A stretch of DNA of 21,682 bases from CAZTHC01 sp964613425 (GCA_964613425.1 CAZTHC010000015.1:1-21682), one strand, 5' to 3'; shown: positions 7,352-16,981, counted from the stretch's first letter. The notes: generated from the letters alone by a model not told the origin. Numbers and translations are program-made.

Positions 7352-9749
7352 CTAACACATTCTATCAAATAATCCATTAGTATAATGTAATCCTTCTAAT
7401 CTGTTTCCGGATTGTACAGCAGATATAATAGAGTTAATTTCGTCAATATCTTCGTGCAAAATGTCAATTCTAAAATTGTTGCAATTTAAATTTGAACTAT
7501 TAATAAAGGTAGTTTTACTATTGTAAAGAGTAGTAATAGTTTCTATATTATCTTGTGCTGTTTCAAATATGTATCCAAGTCTATCTTTCAAATAATACTT
7601 ATCATGTATACACGATTTATTGCAGTTTGGATTGCAATTATTTGATTTACCAATTAAACAATAATTCATAGTCATTAATGGCAAATTTCCATATACAATA
7701 TATTCAAAATTAGTAAAATTAGAAAGCTCCAATAAATCCTGTTTGTTTAATTCAGGAGAAGGAGTTAATCTATTAAAATTTAAATTTTTGTATTCAAATA
7801 AACAGTATTTATTAAAGATATTTAAAGTATAATTACCAATTAACTCTAAATTATATTTTGAAACCATTTCAATTTGTGATATATTTGAAATAACAAATCC
7901 AGATGGTTTAAATTTCGTTATTATATTATCCAATTTAGCATTAATTAGTTTTAAATAGTTATTTCTTAATATAGTTGGAATATAAATATATGTTTTAAAT
8001 TTATTGCAAATATTTTTTATTATTGTTTCGTATTCATTACTGAAAAAATATTTTAAAGGTATATAAATATTGTTTGCATTTTCAATAGAAGTATAGTCGA
8101 TATTAGTATTTAAAGTATTTAACAAAATAGAAATATTTTTATTGTTAGAAATTGCAGAACAATTTTTAGACATTGAAAAATTAAAGCTATTAATATTATT
8201 GTTTGAGTATTTAGATATAACAATGTCTTGTAATTTCTCTAAAGCAGTTCTTCGTAATTCATTTAAACCACTTATATTTGGAATATATAAATTATCATCT
8301 AATGTAACATTTATTTTATCAAGTTCAAATTGTGTACCACCTGTTTTAGATAATTGTTGAGAGATTCTTTCAGCTGTAATTGGCGTATTAATAGCTTCAA
8401 CTGGAATAATATCAGAGGTTAAACTAAAGTTTATATCACTATAAAATCCAGAATTTGAATTTGTATATATTTCTAATTCAATAGGTACATCTTTTTTTAT
8501 ACAAATATTAGCATTAATTTGAATTTTTTTAAATTCAGAATTATCTGAATATGTTTTTTTTGCTTCTTCTAGAAGCGTTTTATCCATTATTTTATATATT
8601 TTATCTCCAACAGAAATATTACCCTTAAGTCTGCCGATTTCAACTATTTGCCCAATATTAGCTACTTTTAAGTTTGTGTTTTTTATAAAAATTTCAGAAA
8701 GATTGTAACTGTTACTTTCTTTTTCTACATGTAGAGAATCACCTATTGAAATATTATTTTCGAGTCTAAGTTTTATATAGCCTTTAGAAGAATTGTATGA
8801 TAAAACTGTACCCAATAAAAGTCCCATATTATTAGGCTTTTTAGGAAAAACTAAATTAGAATTTTTAGTTAAGTGACCTGTTGAAAATTCGCCTCTATTA
8901 AAAACTTGCAATAAATCTAATTTATCTTTCTCAGAAACTGTGTATTCACAATTGTTAAAAACTAAATCCATGTACTTCCTATATATTCTAGTAACTGTTG
9001 CTACATATTCAGGATTTTTCATTCTACCTTCAATTTTAAAGCATTTCACACCAGCTTTAATAAGTCTAGGTAAGTATTCTAAACCACATAAATCTCTAGT
9101 ACTTAATAAATATCCTTTTTCTAAAGGAGTATTGTTTGAAATTAGTTCATATGGTAATCTACAAGCTTGAGCGCATTTACCTCTGTTTCCAGAACGCCCA
9201 CCAATCATACTAGAAAATAGGCATTGACCAGAATAAGAAATACAAAGAGCGCCATGAATAAAAACTTCTATTTCAACATTAGAGTTTTGACAAATATATT
9301 CTATTTCTTCTATAGATAATTCACGAGATAAAACTACACGTTTAAAACCTAATTTTTCAAGCTCTAAAACACCTTCTAAATTATGAACTGTCATTTGCGT
9401 ACTAGCATGAATAGGCAATCCAGGAATGTTATTTATTAAATATTTCGCTAATCCTAAGTCTTGTACAATTATTGCATCAATTCCAAATTCATATGCTTTA
9501 GCAGCAATAGCTACAGCTTCTTCAAATTCAGAATCTTTAATTAAAGTATTTAAAGTTAAATTAGTTTTTACGTTTCTGAGCTTTGCATAGCTAATAACTT
9601 CTTTTAAATTATCTAAAGTAAAATTTTCAGCAAAAGCTCTAGCATTGAAATTGTCTATTCCAAAGTAAACTGTATCTGCACCATTCTGAACAGCAGCTTT
9701 TAAACATTTAAAGTCACCGAACAGGAGATAAAAGTTCTATATTATTCAT
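7352..9749 (-). CDS. Peptidase U32 / RlhA-like protein, needs +1 shift at codon 11
   Basis: The true start is ATG 9749 behind GGAGG (9758-9754). It encodes MNNIELLSPV, then CGG-TGA: the zero frame stops at once. Skipping the C at 9719 gives PVGDFKCLKAAVQNGADTVYFG, the standard U32 N-terminus, and an open frame of 798 residues to 7352. The U32 signature is at about 161-180 (EVFIHGALCISYSGQCLFS), followed by GGRSGNRGKCAQACRLPY. The C-terminal half resembles DUF3656, with a Cys cluster (NNCNPNCNKSC). Known relatives are collagenase-like peptidases and RlhA, which helps make 5-hydroxycytidine in 23S rRNA; with DUF3656 the RNA-modification role is the better guess. Without the shift only an internal start such as ATG 9418 would be available, and it has no good ribosome binding site and would lose 110 conserved residues. 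Confidence 0.85.
9716..9719 (-). other. Putative +1 recoding site CGGT in U32 gene (codon 11)
   Basis: On the minus strand the sequence is cct-gtt-CGG-TGA-C. Skipping the C gives cct-gtt-ggt-gac (Pro-Val-Gly-Asp), the usual start of U32 proteins. The zero-frame next codon is TGA followed by C, the same stop context as the RF2 frameshift, but the other five sites have sense codons there, so the stop is not the common cause. Confidence 0.75.
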
Positions 9750-9794
9750 ATAACCTCCAAATAAAATTATTTAATATTTATAGCCTTTATTGTA

Positions 9795-9822
9795 ACACAA
9801 AAACAGAAAAAAACATACTATA
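9795..9822 (+). promoter_or_regulatory. Candidate SigK-type sporulation promoter
   Basis: AC (9795-9796), 17 bases, then CATACTATA (9814-9822) fits the B. subtilis SigK pattern AC-N16/17-CATAnnnTA. A second CATAnnnTA word (CATATAATA, 9824-9832) follows. A TATAAT is embedded, but there is no sigma-A -35 at the right spacing. It precedes the Cys/Gly-rich peptide gene, whose product looks spore related. The match is short and could be chance in AT-rich DNA. Confidence 0.4.
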
Positions 9823-9852
9823 TCATATAATAAAAAAAGAGGAGGGAAAAAA

Positions 9853-10011
9853 ATGCAAGAAGAAAGAAATTGTGGATGTGGTTGTGGAAACGGACCTTTA
9901 AGTGGACTATTTGGAGGATGCTGTGGAGATAGCGAAATATTATTCTTTATAATAATTTTCTTATTATTATTTACAAACTGCGGATGTGGTTGTGGAAGAG
10001 GTTGCAACTAA
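9853..10011 (+). CDS. Small Cys/Gly-rich membrane peptide, spore-coat-like
   Basis: The peptide has 52 residues, with a strong gaggaggg ribosome binding site 6 bases before ATG 9853. It has a CGCGCG run (7-12), a GGCCGD turn, one strongly hydrophobic stretch (ILFFIIIFLLLF, 29-40) and a second CGCGCGRGC cluster at the C-terminus. Short peptides with a Phe/Ile/Leu helix flanked by Cys/Gly runs are common in sporulating Clostridia and are often annotated as YjcZ-like or coat-associated; that link is an inference. It forms its own unit with a SigK-like promoter and a clear terminator at 10028-10057. It could also be a secreted peptide or toxin, but no processing or modification genes are next to it. 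Confidence 0.7.
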   Translation: MQEERNCGCGCGNGPLSGLFGGCCGDSEILFFIIIFLLLFTNCGCGCGRGCN

Positions 10012-10027
10012 TAGTACTTAGAAACAA

Positions 10028-10057
10028 AAAAAGAACTGTGTGAAAACAGTTCTTTTT
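10028..10057 (+). terminator. Rho-independent terminator after the Cys-rich peptide gene
   Basis: A 12-bp stem, AAAAAGAACTGT (10028-10039) with ACAGTTCTTTTT (10046-10057), has a 6-base loop. The T-run is inside the second arm. It starts 17 bases after the stop codon. Confidence 0.88.
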
Positions 10058-10065
10058 GCTTAATC

Positions 10066-10091
10066 GGGTCGTCGAGGACGCCAACCCCTAC
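10066..10091 (-). repeat. GTAGGGGTCGGCG repeat, family B copy 1 (inverted)
   Basis: This is the reverse complement of the repeats at 20376-20402 and 20559-20584, with one base different. It reads gggtcgtcgaggacgcc followed by aacccctac. It can fold through GTCG/CGAC and cgtc/gacg arms. It lies between the Cys-rich gene terminator and the recN promoter. Confidence 0.8.
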
Positions 10092-10161
10092 AATGTTATT
10101 TTTATTAATAAGGTAGCTAAACGTAGGGAAAATATATTTCTAATATATTTTATTAAAATCA

Positions 10162-10189
10162 TTGACAAACCTAAAATATAGTATATAAT
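10162..10189 (+). promoter_or_regulatory. Probable sigma-A promoter of recN
   Basis: TTGACA (10162-10167), a 16-base spacer and TATAAT (10184-10189) lie 35 bases upstream of the recN ATG. No LexA-type operator was recognised at it. Confidence 0.7.
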
Positions 10190-10224
10190 AATACCAAACA
10201 GAAATTCGCAAAAGAGGTAATGTT

Positions 10225-11835
10225 ATGATTAATACTTTACATATAAAAAATGTTGGAATTATAGATGAATTAAGCATAGATTTGAATTCTGGATTTAATG
10301 TTTTGACTGGAGAAACTGGTGCAGGAAAAACACTAATAATAGATTCATTAGAAATATTAAGTGGAGGAAGATTTTCTAAAGAAATTATAAGAACAGGAAC
10401 AGAATATTCATATGTTGAAATGAGTATTTTAGGAGAAAAAGAAGACATTATAATTTCAAGAGAAATAAACAAAAACGGTAAAAATCTTTGCAAAATAAAT
10501 GGAAGAATGGTAACTGTAAATGAATTAAAAGAGTATATGAGAAATTTTATAGATATACATGGTCAACATGAAAATCAAACTTTACTAGATACTAATAAAC
10601 ATATTGAATATTTAGATGGATTTTCAAAAATTGAATTAGCAAAATATAAAGAAGAATATAGTGAATTATATCAAGAGTATAAAAAATTAGAAGAAGAGTT
10701 GAAGAAAAATTATGGAGATGACAAGGAAAAGCAAAGAAAATTAGATTTGTTAAGATATCAACTAAATGAGATTGAAATTGCAAAATTAAAAGAAGGAGAA
10801 GAAGAAGAATTAGAAGAAAAAAGAAAAATAATTTTAAATTCTGAAAAGATATCTGAAAATTTAAATATTACAGATTTGCAAATAAGTGAAAAGGCATTAG
10901 ACAGTATTAGTATGGCAGTTAAAGGTATGGAGAAAATAGAAAATTTAGATAAAAAATACGAAAATATTTTAGAGAGAATAAGAGAGATTTATTACAATAC
11001 TCAAGAACTTTCAAGAGATATTAGTGCATTACGTGAGGAAACATATTTTGATGAAGAAGATAGACAAAAAATTGAACAAAGGTTAGACATAATCTATGAA
11101 CTTAAAAGAAAATATGGAAATAACGAAAAAGAAATTATAAAGTACTGTGAAGAAATAAAAACCGAAATATTTGAAATTGAAAATCTAGATGAATTTATTA
11201 ATGATTTAAAAACAAAACTATCAAATTTAGAAAGTAAAATGAAATATATTGCACAACAAATGAACAATGTTAGAAAAGATTATGCAGCGGAATTGGACAA
11301 AGTGATTAATATTCAGTTAAAGGATTTAGAAATGAAAAATGCTAAATTTCTAACAAAAGTAGAATATTCAGATAATTCTAAGTTTAATGAAAACGGGCTA
11401 AATAATGTAGAATTTTTAATTTCTACTAATATAGGGGAAGAATACAAACCATTAGTAAAAATTGCATCTGGTGGGGAAATGTCAAGAATAATGTTAGCTA
11501 TAAAGTCTGTTTTAGCAGATGTGGATAAAAAAGATGTTTTAGTGTTTGATGAAATTGATACTGGAATAAGTGGAATAGCTGCAAAAAGTGTTGCAGAAAA
11601 AATTAAAAACATATCAAAAAAGCATCAAGTTATTTGTGTTACACACTTAGCACCAATTGCTGCAGTAGCAAATAATCATTATTATATCAGTAAAAATGTA
11701 ATTAATAATGAAACAAAAACTTCAATTAGAATATTAAATAAACAGGAATCTATAAATGAGATTGCCAGAATAGCAAGCGGGGAAATAACTGAAATTTCTT
11801 TAAAACATGCAGAAGAATTAAAAAAAAGAAGTTAA
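10225..11835 (+). CDS. recN: DNA repair protein RecN
   Basis: The protein has 536 residues, near the usual 550-570. It is an SMC-like ATPase that gathers broken DNA ends for recombinational repair in the cytoplasm. The sequence shows an N-terminal Walker A GETGAGKT (29-36) and DIHGQHENQ typical of RecN. A long charged central coiled coil with Glu/Lys runs follows, then the ABC signature ASGGEMSR (414-421), Walker B VLVFDEIDTGISG (438-450) and THLAPIAA near the end. The ATG is set by AGAGGTAA upstream. It has its own promoter and stands alone, although in many Firmicutes recN follows argR. There is no frameshift; four CGG trinucleotides occur, all out of frame. Confidence 0.96.
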   Translation: MINTLHIKNVGIIDELSIDLNSGFNVLTGETGAGKTLIIDSLEILSGGRFSKEIIRTGTEYSYVEMSILGEKEDIIISREINKNGKNLCKINGRMVTVNELKEYMRNFIDIHGQHENQTLLDTNKHIEYLDGFSKIELAKYKEEYSELYQEYKKLEEELKKNYGDDKEKQRKLDLLRYQLNEIEIAKLKEGEEEELEEKRKIILNSEKISENLNITDLQISEKALDSISMAVKGMEKIENLDKKYENILERIREIYYNTQELSRDISALREETYFDEEDRQKIEQRLDIIYELKRKYGNNEKEIIKYCEEIKTEIFEIENLDEFINDLKTKLSNLESKMKYIAQQMNNVRKDYAAELDKVINIQLKDLEMKNAKFLTKVEYSDNSKFNENGLNNVEFLISTNIGEEYKPLVKIASGGEMSRIMLAIKSVLADVDKKDVLVFDEIDTGISGIAAKSVAEKIKNISKKHQVICVTHLAPIAAVANNHYYISKNVINNETKTSIRILNKQESINEIARIASGEITEISLKHAEELKKRS

Positions 11836-11852
11836 AACATTATAAATGTTTT
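11834..11852 (+). terminator. Weak A/T hairpin after recN
   Basis: AAAACATT (11834-11841) pairs with AATGTTTT (11845-11852) around a 3-base loop and is followed by ttctt. It overlaps the recN stop codon. It is all A-T apart from one C-G pair, so it is at best a weak terminator. Confidence 0.35.
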
Positions 11853-11854
11853 TC

Positions 11855-11883
11855 TTGATTTTATACATTTATATCTGTATAAT
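11855..11883 (+). promoter_or_regulatory. Probable sigma-A promoter for the protease-queA-tgt run
   Basis: TTGATT (11855-11860), a 17-base spacer and a perfect TATAAT (11878-11883) lie 33 bases before ATG 11917. The next four genes are closely spaced on the same strand with no clear terminator between them, so this may drive all four. Confidence 0.6.
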
Positions 11884-11916
11884 ATAAATATATGTTTTGA
11901 GAGGTAATTTGAATAT

Positions 11917-13264
11917 ATGGGTATAAAAAAAAGAAGTATTTTATCTAGAATAATCACAGTAATTTTTGTAATTATTTTGTTAGTGGTTTTAAAACATTTT
12001 TATGGAATTTATAAAACAAATTATTTTAATGATTTTACAAAAGCGGAGTTTAATATAGGCACTTCAAGCTTTGTAAGAGATGATAATATAAAGTATTCAA
12101 AAATGGCGAGTTTTAAAATAGAGTCACCTAATTATAATGATGCCATATTTTATAAAAAGATGAAAGTTATACCTAATACACCGTATAAATTATCTTGTAT
12201 GGTGAAAACAAAAGATGTAATCACACAAAAAGAAGGAACTATTTGTGGTGCACAAATTAGTATAGTTGAAACTGTTGAATCTTCTAAGGTAATAAACGGA
12301 ACACAAGATTGGCAAAAGATAGAAATACAGTTCAATTCTAAAAATAGAGAAGAAATAGAAATAGGTTTTAGACTTGGTGGAAATGAAGATAATTGCAAAG
12401 GAACAGCTTGGTTTTCAGATTTCAAACTAGAAATGGGAATATATACAAAAGATACTAATTGGAATATGGTATGTTTCATATTAAAAAATGTTGATGTTAA
12501 TGTTAATAATAAAAATGTAAAATTATCTATGACGGCAGATGATATTAACTATATAAAACAAGATATGGAGAGATTCAAAGATGCTTGTAAAACATTAACA
12601 AACGGAAAAATGACAGTAACATATGATATTATAGAAATAGATTCACCAGTTAATACAGTTTCATATAGCGAAGAACATGGAAACTATATTGATACAAAGG
12701 ATGTTAAAGATTTAATAGACAAATATGTAACAAAAGAAGAATATGACCATATCTTTGTTGCAATAAGAATGGGAGATACAGTAAAAGATTTGGAAATACC
12801 AGTTCAGGATTGGATAGGTTTACGGTGGAATGGATTATTACGGAATAGGTTTTTCAAATATTAGGTTACCTAATGATAAAAATAGCTATATATATAAATA
12901 TGATAATAGAATAAATACATTTCCAGAAGAAGTATTTTTACATGAATTTTTACATTCTCTAGAAAGAAATTCAGAGGAATATGGCTATGAAAGACCAAAA
13001 CTTCATGACTATGAAAAATTTGGATATAAAGCTAAAGATTTAATAGGCTTAAAAGAATGGTATGCAGATTATATGAATTGCAGAATAAAAAATAAAGAAA
13101 CAGGAGAATATGTAGGATTGAACAGTATTGTGTATGAATTAAAACCAATGCACAATAGCAATTATTCTAATACATTAGAAATAAGTTTCTTTAAAGAACC
13201 ACAAAATGTAATAGAGGAAATAAAAGAAATAATAGATTTGTTATTTAAAACAATAAAAAGATAG
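11917..13264 (+). CDS. Membrane-anchored HEFLH metallopeptidase-like protein, needs +1 shift
   Basis: The zero frame gives 315 residues and a tail of nonsense. Skipping the C at 12823 joins it to the next frame for 448 residues. Residues 10-30 form an N-terminal anchor. A carbohydrate-binding-like beta-sandwich region follows at about 40-175 (KVIPNTPYKLSCMVKTKD, GTAWFSDFKLEMG). The C-terminal part holds DWIGLGGMDYYGIGFSNIRL across the shift and then HEFLH at 342-346, a zinc-peptidase HExxH motif, followed by ERNSEEYG and KEWYADYMN. The zinc site is only made after the shift. I do not recognise a named family; extracellular or cell-wall proteolysis is a guess. It is the first gene before queA, 17 bases apart. 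Confidence 0.7.
12823..12826 (+). other. Putative +1 recoding site CGGT in protease gene (codon 303)
   Basis: The sequence is ggt-tta-CGG-T. Skipping the C gives ggt-tta-ggt-gga-atg-gat (Gly-Leu-Gly-Gly-Met-Asp) and opens the frame that carries HEFLH. In the zero frame a stop comes after 12 more codons. It is the only one of the six sites where the base before CGG is A and not T. Confidence 0.7.
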
Positions 13265-13281
13265 AGTCGAGGTAATAGCAC

Positions 13282-14308
13282 ATGAAAGTATCAGAATTTG
13301 ATTATTTTTTACCAGAAGAATTGATTGCACAACATCCATATGATAAAAGGGATGAAGCAAGATTAATGGTTTTAAATAAAAACAAAAAAACGATAGTACA
13401 TAAAGTTTTTAAAGATGTTATAGATTATTTGAATCCAGGTGATTGCTTAGTAATTAATAATACAAAAGTAATACCAGCTAGAATATATGGAATTAAAGAA
13501 AACACAGGAGCAAATGTTGAATTTCTATTATTAAAAAGAATAGAAAATGATAAGTGGGAAGTGTTAGTAAGACCTGGCAGAAAACTATTAAAAGGTGCAA
13601 AAGTCAACTTCGGACAAGGCTTACTAAAAGCAGAAGTTTTGGAAGTTTTAGAAGATCGGAAATAGAATTGTAAACTTTGAATATGAAGGAATATTCAACG
13701 AGATTTTAGATGAAATTGGTCTTATGCCATTACCACCATATATAAAAGAAACATTAAAAGAAAAAGAAAAATATCAAACTGTTTATGCAAAATATGAAGG
13801 CTCAGCAGCTGCTCCAACAGCTGGATTACATTTTACAGAAGAATTGTTGGAAAGAATTAAAGAAAAAGGTATAGAAATTGCAAATGTAACTTTACACGTT
13901 GGTATTGGTACATTTAGACCAGTAAAAGTTGATACATTAGAAGAACATAAAATGCATAGTGAGCATTTTTATATAAAACAAGAAGACGTAGAAAAAATAA
14001 ATAATGCAAAAAGAAATAAAAACAGAGTAATAGCTGTTGGTACTACATCATGCAGAGTTTTAGAATCTATTGCAGATGAGAATGGATATGTTAGTGAATG
14101 TGAAAGAGATACAAGTATATTTATATATCCAGGGTACAGATTTAAATGTATAGATGCATTAATAACAAATTTTCATTTACCAGAATCTACGTTAATAATG
14201 TTGGTTTCTGCACTAGCAGGAAAAGAATATATAATGCAAGCATATAATGAGGCTGTTAAGGAAAAATATAAATTTTTTAGCTTCGGAGATGCAATGCTTA
14301 TATATTAG
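13282..14308 (+). CDS. queA: S-adenosylmethionine:tRNA ribosyltransferase-isomerase, needs +1 shift
   Basis: QueA transfers and isomerises the ribosyl part of AdoMet onto 7-aminomethyl-7-deazaguanine at tRNA position 34, making epoxyqueuosine. The N-terminus is typical (FDYFLPEELIAQHP, ARLMVL, NNTKVIPARI). The zero frame ends two codons after Asp125 (CGG-AAA-TAG). Skipping the C at 13657 gives EDGNRIVNFEYEG and continues to 14308, for 341 residues, the normal size. Key motifs after the shift are YEGSAAAPTAGLHFT, TLHVGIGTFRPV, HSEHF and TNFHLPESTLIML, so most of the active site depends on the shift. The ATG has GAGGTAA upstream. It is followed by tgt 16 bases later, the classical queuosine pair. 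Confidence 0.93.
13657..13660 (+). other. Putative +1 recoding site CGGA in queA (codon 126)
   Basis: The sequence is gaa-gat-CGG-A. Skipping the C gives gaa-gat-gga-aat-aga (Glu-Asp-Gly-Asn-Arg). The zero frame reads CGG-AAA-TAG. Confidence 0.78.
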
Positions 14309-14324
14309 TAATTAGGAGGATAGA

Positions 14325-15452
14325 GTGAGCGCAATAACATATGAATTATTACATGAATGTAAACAAACAGGTGCAAGAAGAGGTGTAATACATACACCTC
14401 ATGGAGACATACAAACTCCAGTTTTTATGCCTGTAGGAACTCAGGCAACTGTAAAATCTATGACCCCAGAAGAATTAAAAGAAATGGTTAAGGCAGAAAT
14501 TATATTATCAAATACATATCACTTATATTTAAGACCAGGAAGCAAATTAGTTAAAGAGGCTGGTGGCCTTCATGAATTTATGAGATGGGATAGACCAATT
14601 TTAACTGATAGTGGCGGATTCCAAGTATTTAGTTTAGGAGATTTAAGAACTATTTCAGAAGAAGGAGTAGAATTTAAATCTCATTTGGATGGAAGTAAAC
14701 ATTTTTTGTCACCAGAAAAAGTAATGGAAATAGAAAATGATTTAGGTGCAGACATAATTATGGCATTTGATGAATGTGTCGAATATCCTGCAACACATGA
14801 ATATACAAAAAAATCTATGGAACTAACAACAAGATGGGCTAAAAGATGTAGAGAGGCTCATAAAAATACAGAAAAGCAAGGATTATTTGGAATAGTTCAA
14901 GGTGGAATGTATAAAGATTTAAGAGAAAAATCTGCAAAAGATTTAATAGAAATGGATTTCCCTGGATATGCAATTGGGGGATTAAGTGTTGGAGAACCAA
15001 AAGAATTAATGTGTGAAATATTAAATTTCACAACAAATTTATTACCAAAAGATAAGCCAAGATATTTAATGGGAGTTGGAACACCAGACTATTTAATAGA
15101 AGCAGCAATGAGTGGTATAGATATGTGTGATTGCGTTTTACCAACAAGAATTGCCAGAAACGGAACAGCAATGACTTGGAATGGAAAAGTTGTTGTAAGA
15201 AATGCAACATATGAAAGAGATTTTACACCATTAGATACAGAATGTGACTGCTATACATGTAAAAACTATACAAGAGCGTATATTAGACATTTAGTTAAAA
15301 CAAACGAGATATTAGGCATTAGATTACTATCAATTCATAATTTAAGATTCTTGACTAAACTTATGGAAAGAGTTAGAATAGAAATAGAGAATGATAATTT
15401 ATTAAACTTTAAAAATGAGTTTTATAAAAAATATGGTTATACAAAAGAGTAG
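14325..15452 (+). CDS. tgt: tRNA-guanine transglycosylase
   Basis: The protein has 375 residues. It exchanges guanine-34 of GUN-anticodon tRNAs for preQ1 in queuosine synthesis. Visible residues are Asp95 in TDSGGFQVFSL, the nucleophile Asp269 in DMCDCVLPTR and a zinc site Cys307-x-Cys309-x2-Cys312-x25-His338. The start is GTG 14325, 5 bases after AGGAGG (14314-14319); no ATG is nearby in frame, and the protein starts as other Tgt proteins do (ITYELLHECKQTGARRG). It follows queA by 16 bases. There is no frameshift; its CGG trinucleotides are out of frame (ggc-gga, aac-gga). Confidence 0.96.
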   Translation: MSAITYELLHECKQTGARRGVIHTPHGDIQTPVFMPVGTQATVKSMTPEELKEMVKAEIILSNTYHLYLRPGSKLVKEAGGLHEFMRWDRPILTDSGGFQVFSLGDLRTISEEGVEFKSHLDGSKHFLSPEKVMEIENDLGADIIMAFDECVEYPATHEYTKKSMELTTRWAKRCREAHKNTEKQGLFGIVQGGMYKDLREKSAKDLIEMDFPGYAIGGLSVGEPKELMCEILNFTTNLLPKDKPRYLMGVGTPDYLIEAAMSGIDMCDCVLPTRIARNGTAMTWNGKVVVRNATYERDFTPLDTECDCYTCKNYTRAYIRHLVKTNEILGIRLLSIHNLRFLTKLMERVRIEIENDNLLNFKNEFYKKYGYTKE

Positions 15453-15463
15453 GAGGATTTTTT

Positions 15464-16981
15464 ATGCAAATGATTAATGAAAACATACAACCAACACAAA
15501 ATAGACATAATAAAATTTTAATAGCATTAGTTGCATCTATAATTTTATTTGTGATTATTTTACTTGTATTAGTGCTTATAACAACAATGCAACCAAAGAC
15601 GTTAAAGGTATATATAGATGAAGCTTTAACAGATGTACAAGAAGATACATTTATTATTAAAAATAGTAAAGTATATGTTTCAATAAAAGATATAGCACCT
15701 CTTGTTGGATATACATATTATAACGGAGGCTATAATAGCTTTTCAGAAGATATAGATAAATGTTATATTGAAAGTAAAAATGAAATTTCAACATTTCAAT
15801 TTAATTCTAATAGCGTGTATAAAACTTTAGTAGGTGGAACTGTAGATTATTATACTTATTTAATAGATGAACCTGTCCAAAGAATCAATAATAAGTTGTA
15901 TGTGACGCAAGATGCAATCAAAGTAGGAGCTAATATACAATTTGTATATAATGCAGAAAAAAATTCTATAACAATTTTAACAGTAGAAAAATTAACAGAA
16001 TTATATAAAGACTATGTTATGAAGAATTTTGGATATACAGGAATAAGCACAAACTTCATTAACAAGAAAGCTATTTTATATGATATGGTAGTTATTGAAA
16101 AAAATGGAAAATATGGTGTAATAGATACTAAAAATAATACATTAATAGGAACTAAATATGAAAATATTGAATTTATAGAAAACACAGAAGAATTTCTAGT
16201 AACATCAGGTGGAAAAATAGGATTAATAACTAAAGATGGTGTAACTAATATTCCATTGGAATACCAAGAAGTTAAACTATTAGACAAAGATGCTAGATTA
16301 TATTATGTTAAAAAGACAGATAAATTTAAAGGTGTTACAAATAAAAAGGGAAATATGGTTTTATATGTAGAATATGATGAAATAGGAATAAAAGCAAGTC
16401 TATTTCCAACAGATGATATTAAAAATCCTATGTTGTTGTATAATAACTGTATTCCTGTAAAACAAGGTGATTATTGGGGATTATTCGATAAAGAAGGAAC
16501 ACAAATTCAAGGATTCAATTGGGAAAGTTTTGGATATGTTGCAAATACAACTAAAGACAAAATGGTAAACAATTTATTATTAATCCCTAGTATAGAAGGA
16601 ATTATAGTTTGTAAGGATGGAAAATATGGAATAGTAAATTCACTAGGAAATTTATTAACACCTTGCAATTTTGATAGAATATATTCTATCACTAGTGAAA
16701 ATAGAGAAACAATATATCTAGAATATCAAGGTAAAACTGTAACATTAGAAAGTTATATGAAAGCAAATGGAATAATTCCAATAAATCAAGAAAATAAACC
16801 AGAAAATACAGTACAAACAAATCAAATAACTACAAATGGTGTAAGTTCAAATACTGTAATAATGGAAAATCCTGTGGATATAATTAATAATAATGTAATT
16901 GCAACAAATACAATTAGTAATGAAATACAAACAAGTTCAAATAACAATTTAAGTTTAATAGAACAATTAAATATACTTTAA
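15464..16981 (+). CDS. Membrane-anchored WG-repeat protein
   Basis: The protein has 505 residues with a strong taggagg site before ATG 15464, 11 bases after tgt. A short polar N-terminus and one transmembrane helix (about 19-41) are followed by a region like a copper-amine-oxidase N-terminal or stalk domain (KVYIDEALTDVQ ... YVSIKDIAPLVGYTYY). Several WG-type repeats then follow: NGKYGVIDTKNN, GGKIGLITKDG, KGVTNKKGNM, GDYWGLFDKEGT and DGKYGIVNSLGN. The last 70 residues are Asn/Thr-rich and low in complexity. WG repeats form beta-rich scaffolds in Firmicutes surface proteins of unknown function. In many Clostridia yajC follows tgt; here it is this gene. Possible roles are envelope structure or binding. 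Confidence 0.8.
   Translation: MQMINENIQPTQNRHNKILIALVASIILFVIILLVLVLITTMQPKTLKVYIDEALTDVQEDTFIIKNSKVYVSIKDIAPLVGYTYYNGGYNSFSEDIDKCYIESKNEISTFQFNSNSVYKTLVGGTVDYYTYLIDEPVQRINNKLYVTQDAIKVGANIQFVYNAEKNSITILTVEKLTELYKDYVMKNFGYTGISTNFINKKAILYDMVVIEKNGKYGVIDTKNNTLIGTKYENIEFIENTEEFLVTSGGKIGLITKDGVTNIPLEYQEVKLLDKDARLYYVKKTDKFKGVTNKKGNMVLYVEYDEIGIKASLFPTDDIKNPMLLYNNCIPVKQGDYWGLFDKEGTQIQGFNWESFGYVANTTKDKMVNNLLLIPSIEGIIVCKDGKYGIVNSLGNLLTPCNFDRIYSITSENRETIYLEYQGKTVTLESYMKANGIIPINQENKPENTVQTNQITTNGVSSNTVIMENPVDIINNNVIATNTISNEIQTSSNNNLSLIEQLNIL

Noticed and set aside
9771..10007. Pro/His/Phe-rich minus-strand frame opposite the Cys-rich peptide
   Set aside because: Its composition is the complement of Gly/Cys codons. 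The plus-strand gene has a strong ribosome binding site, a promoter and a terminator.
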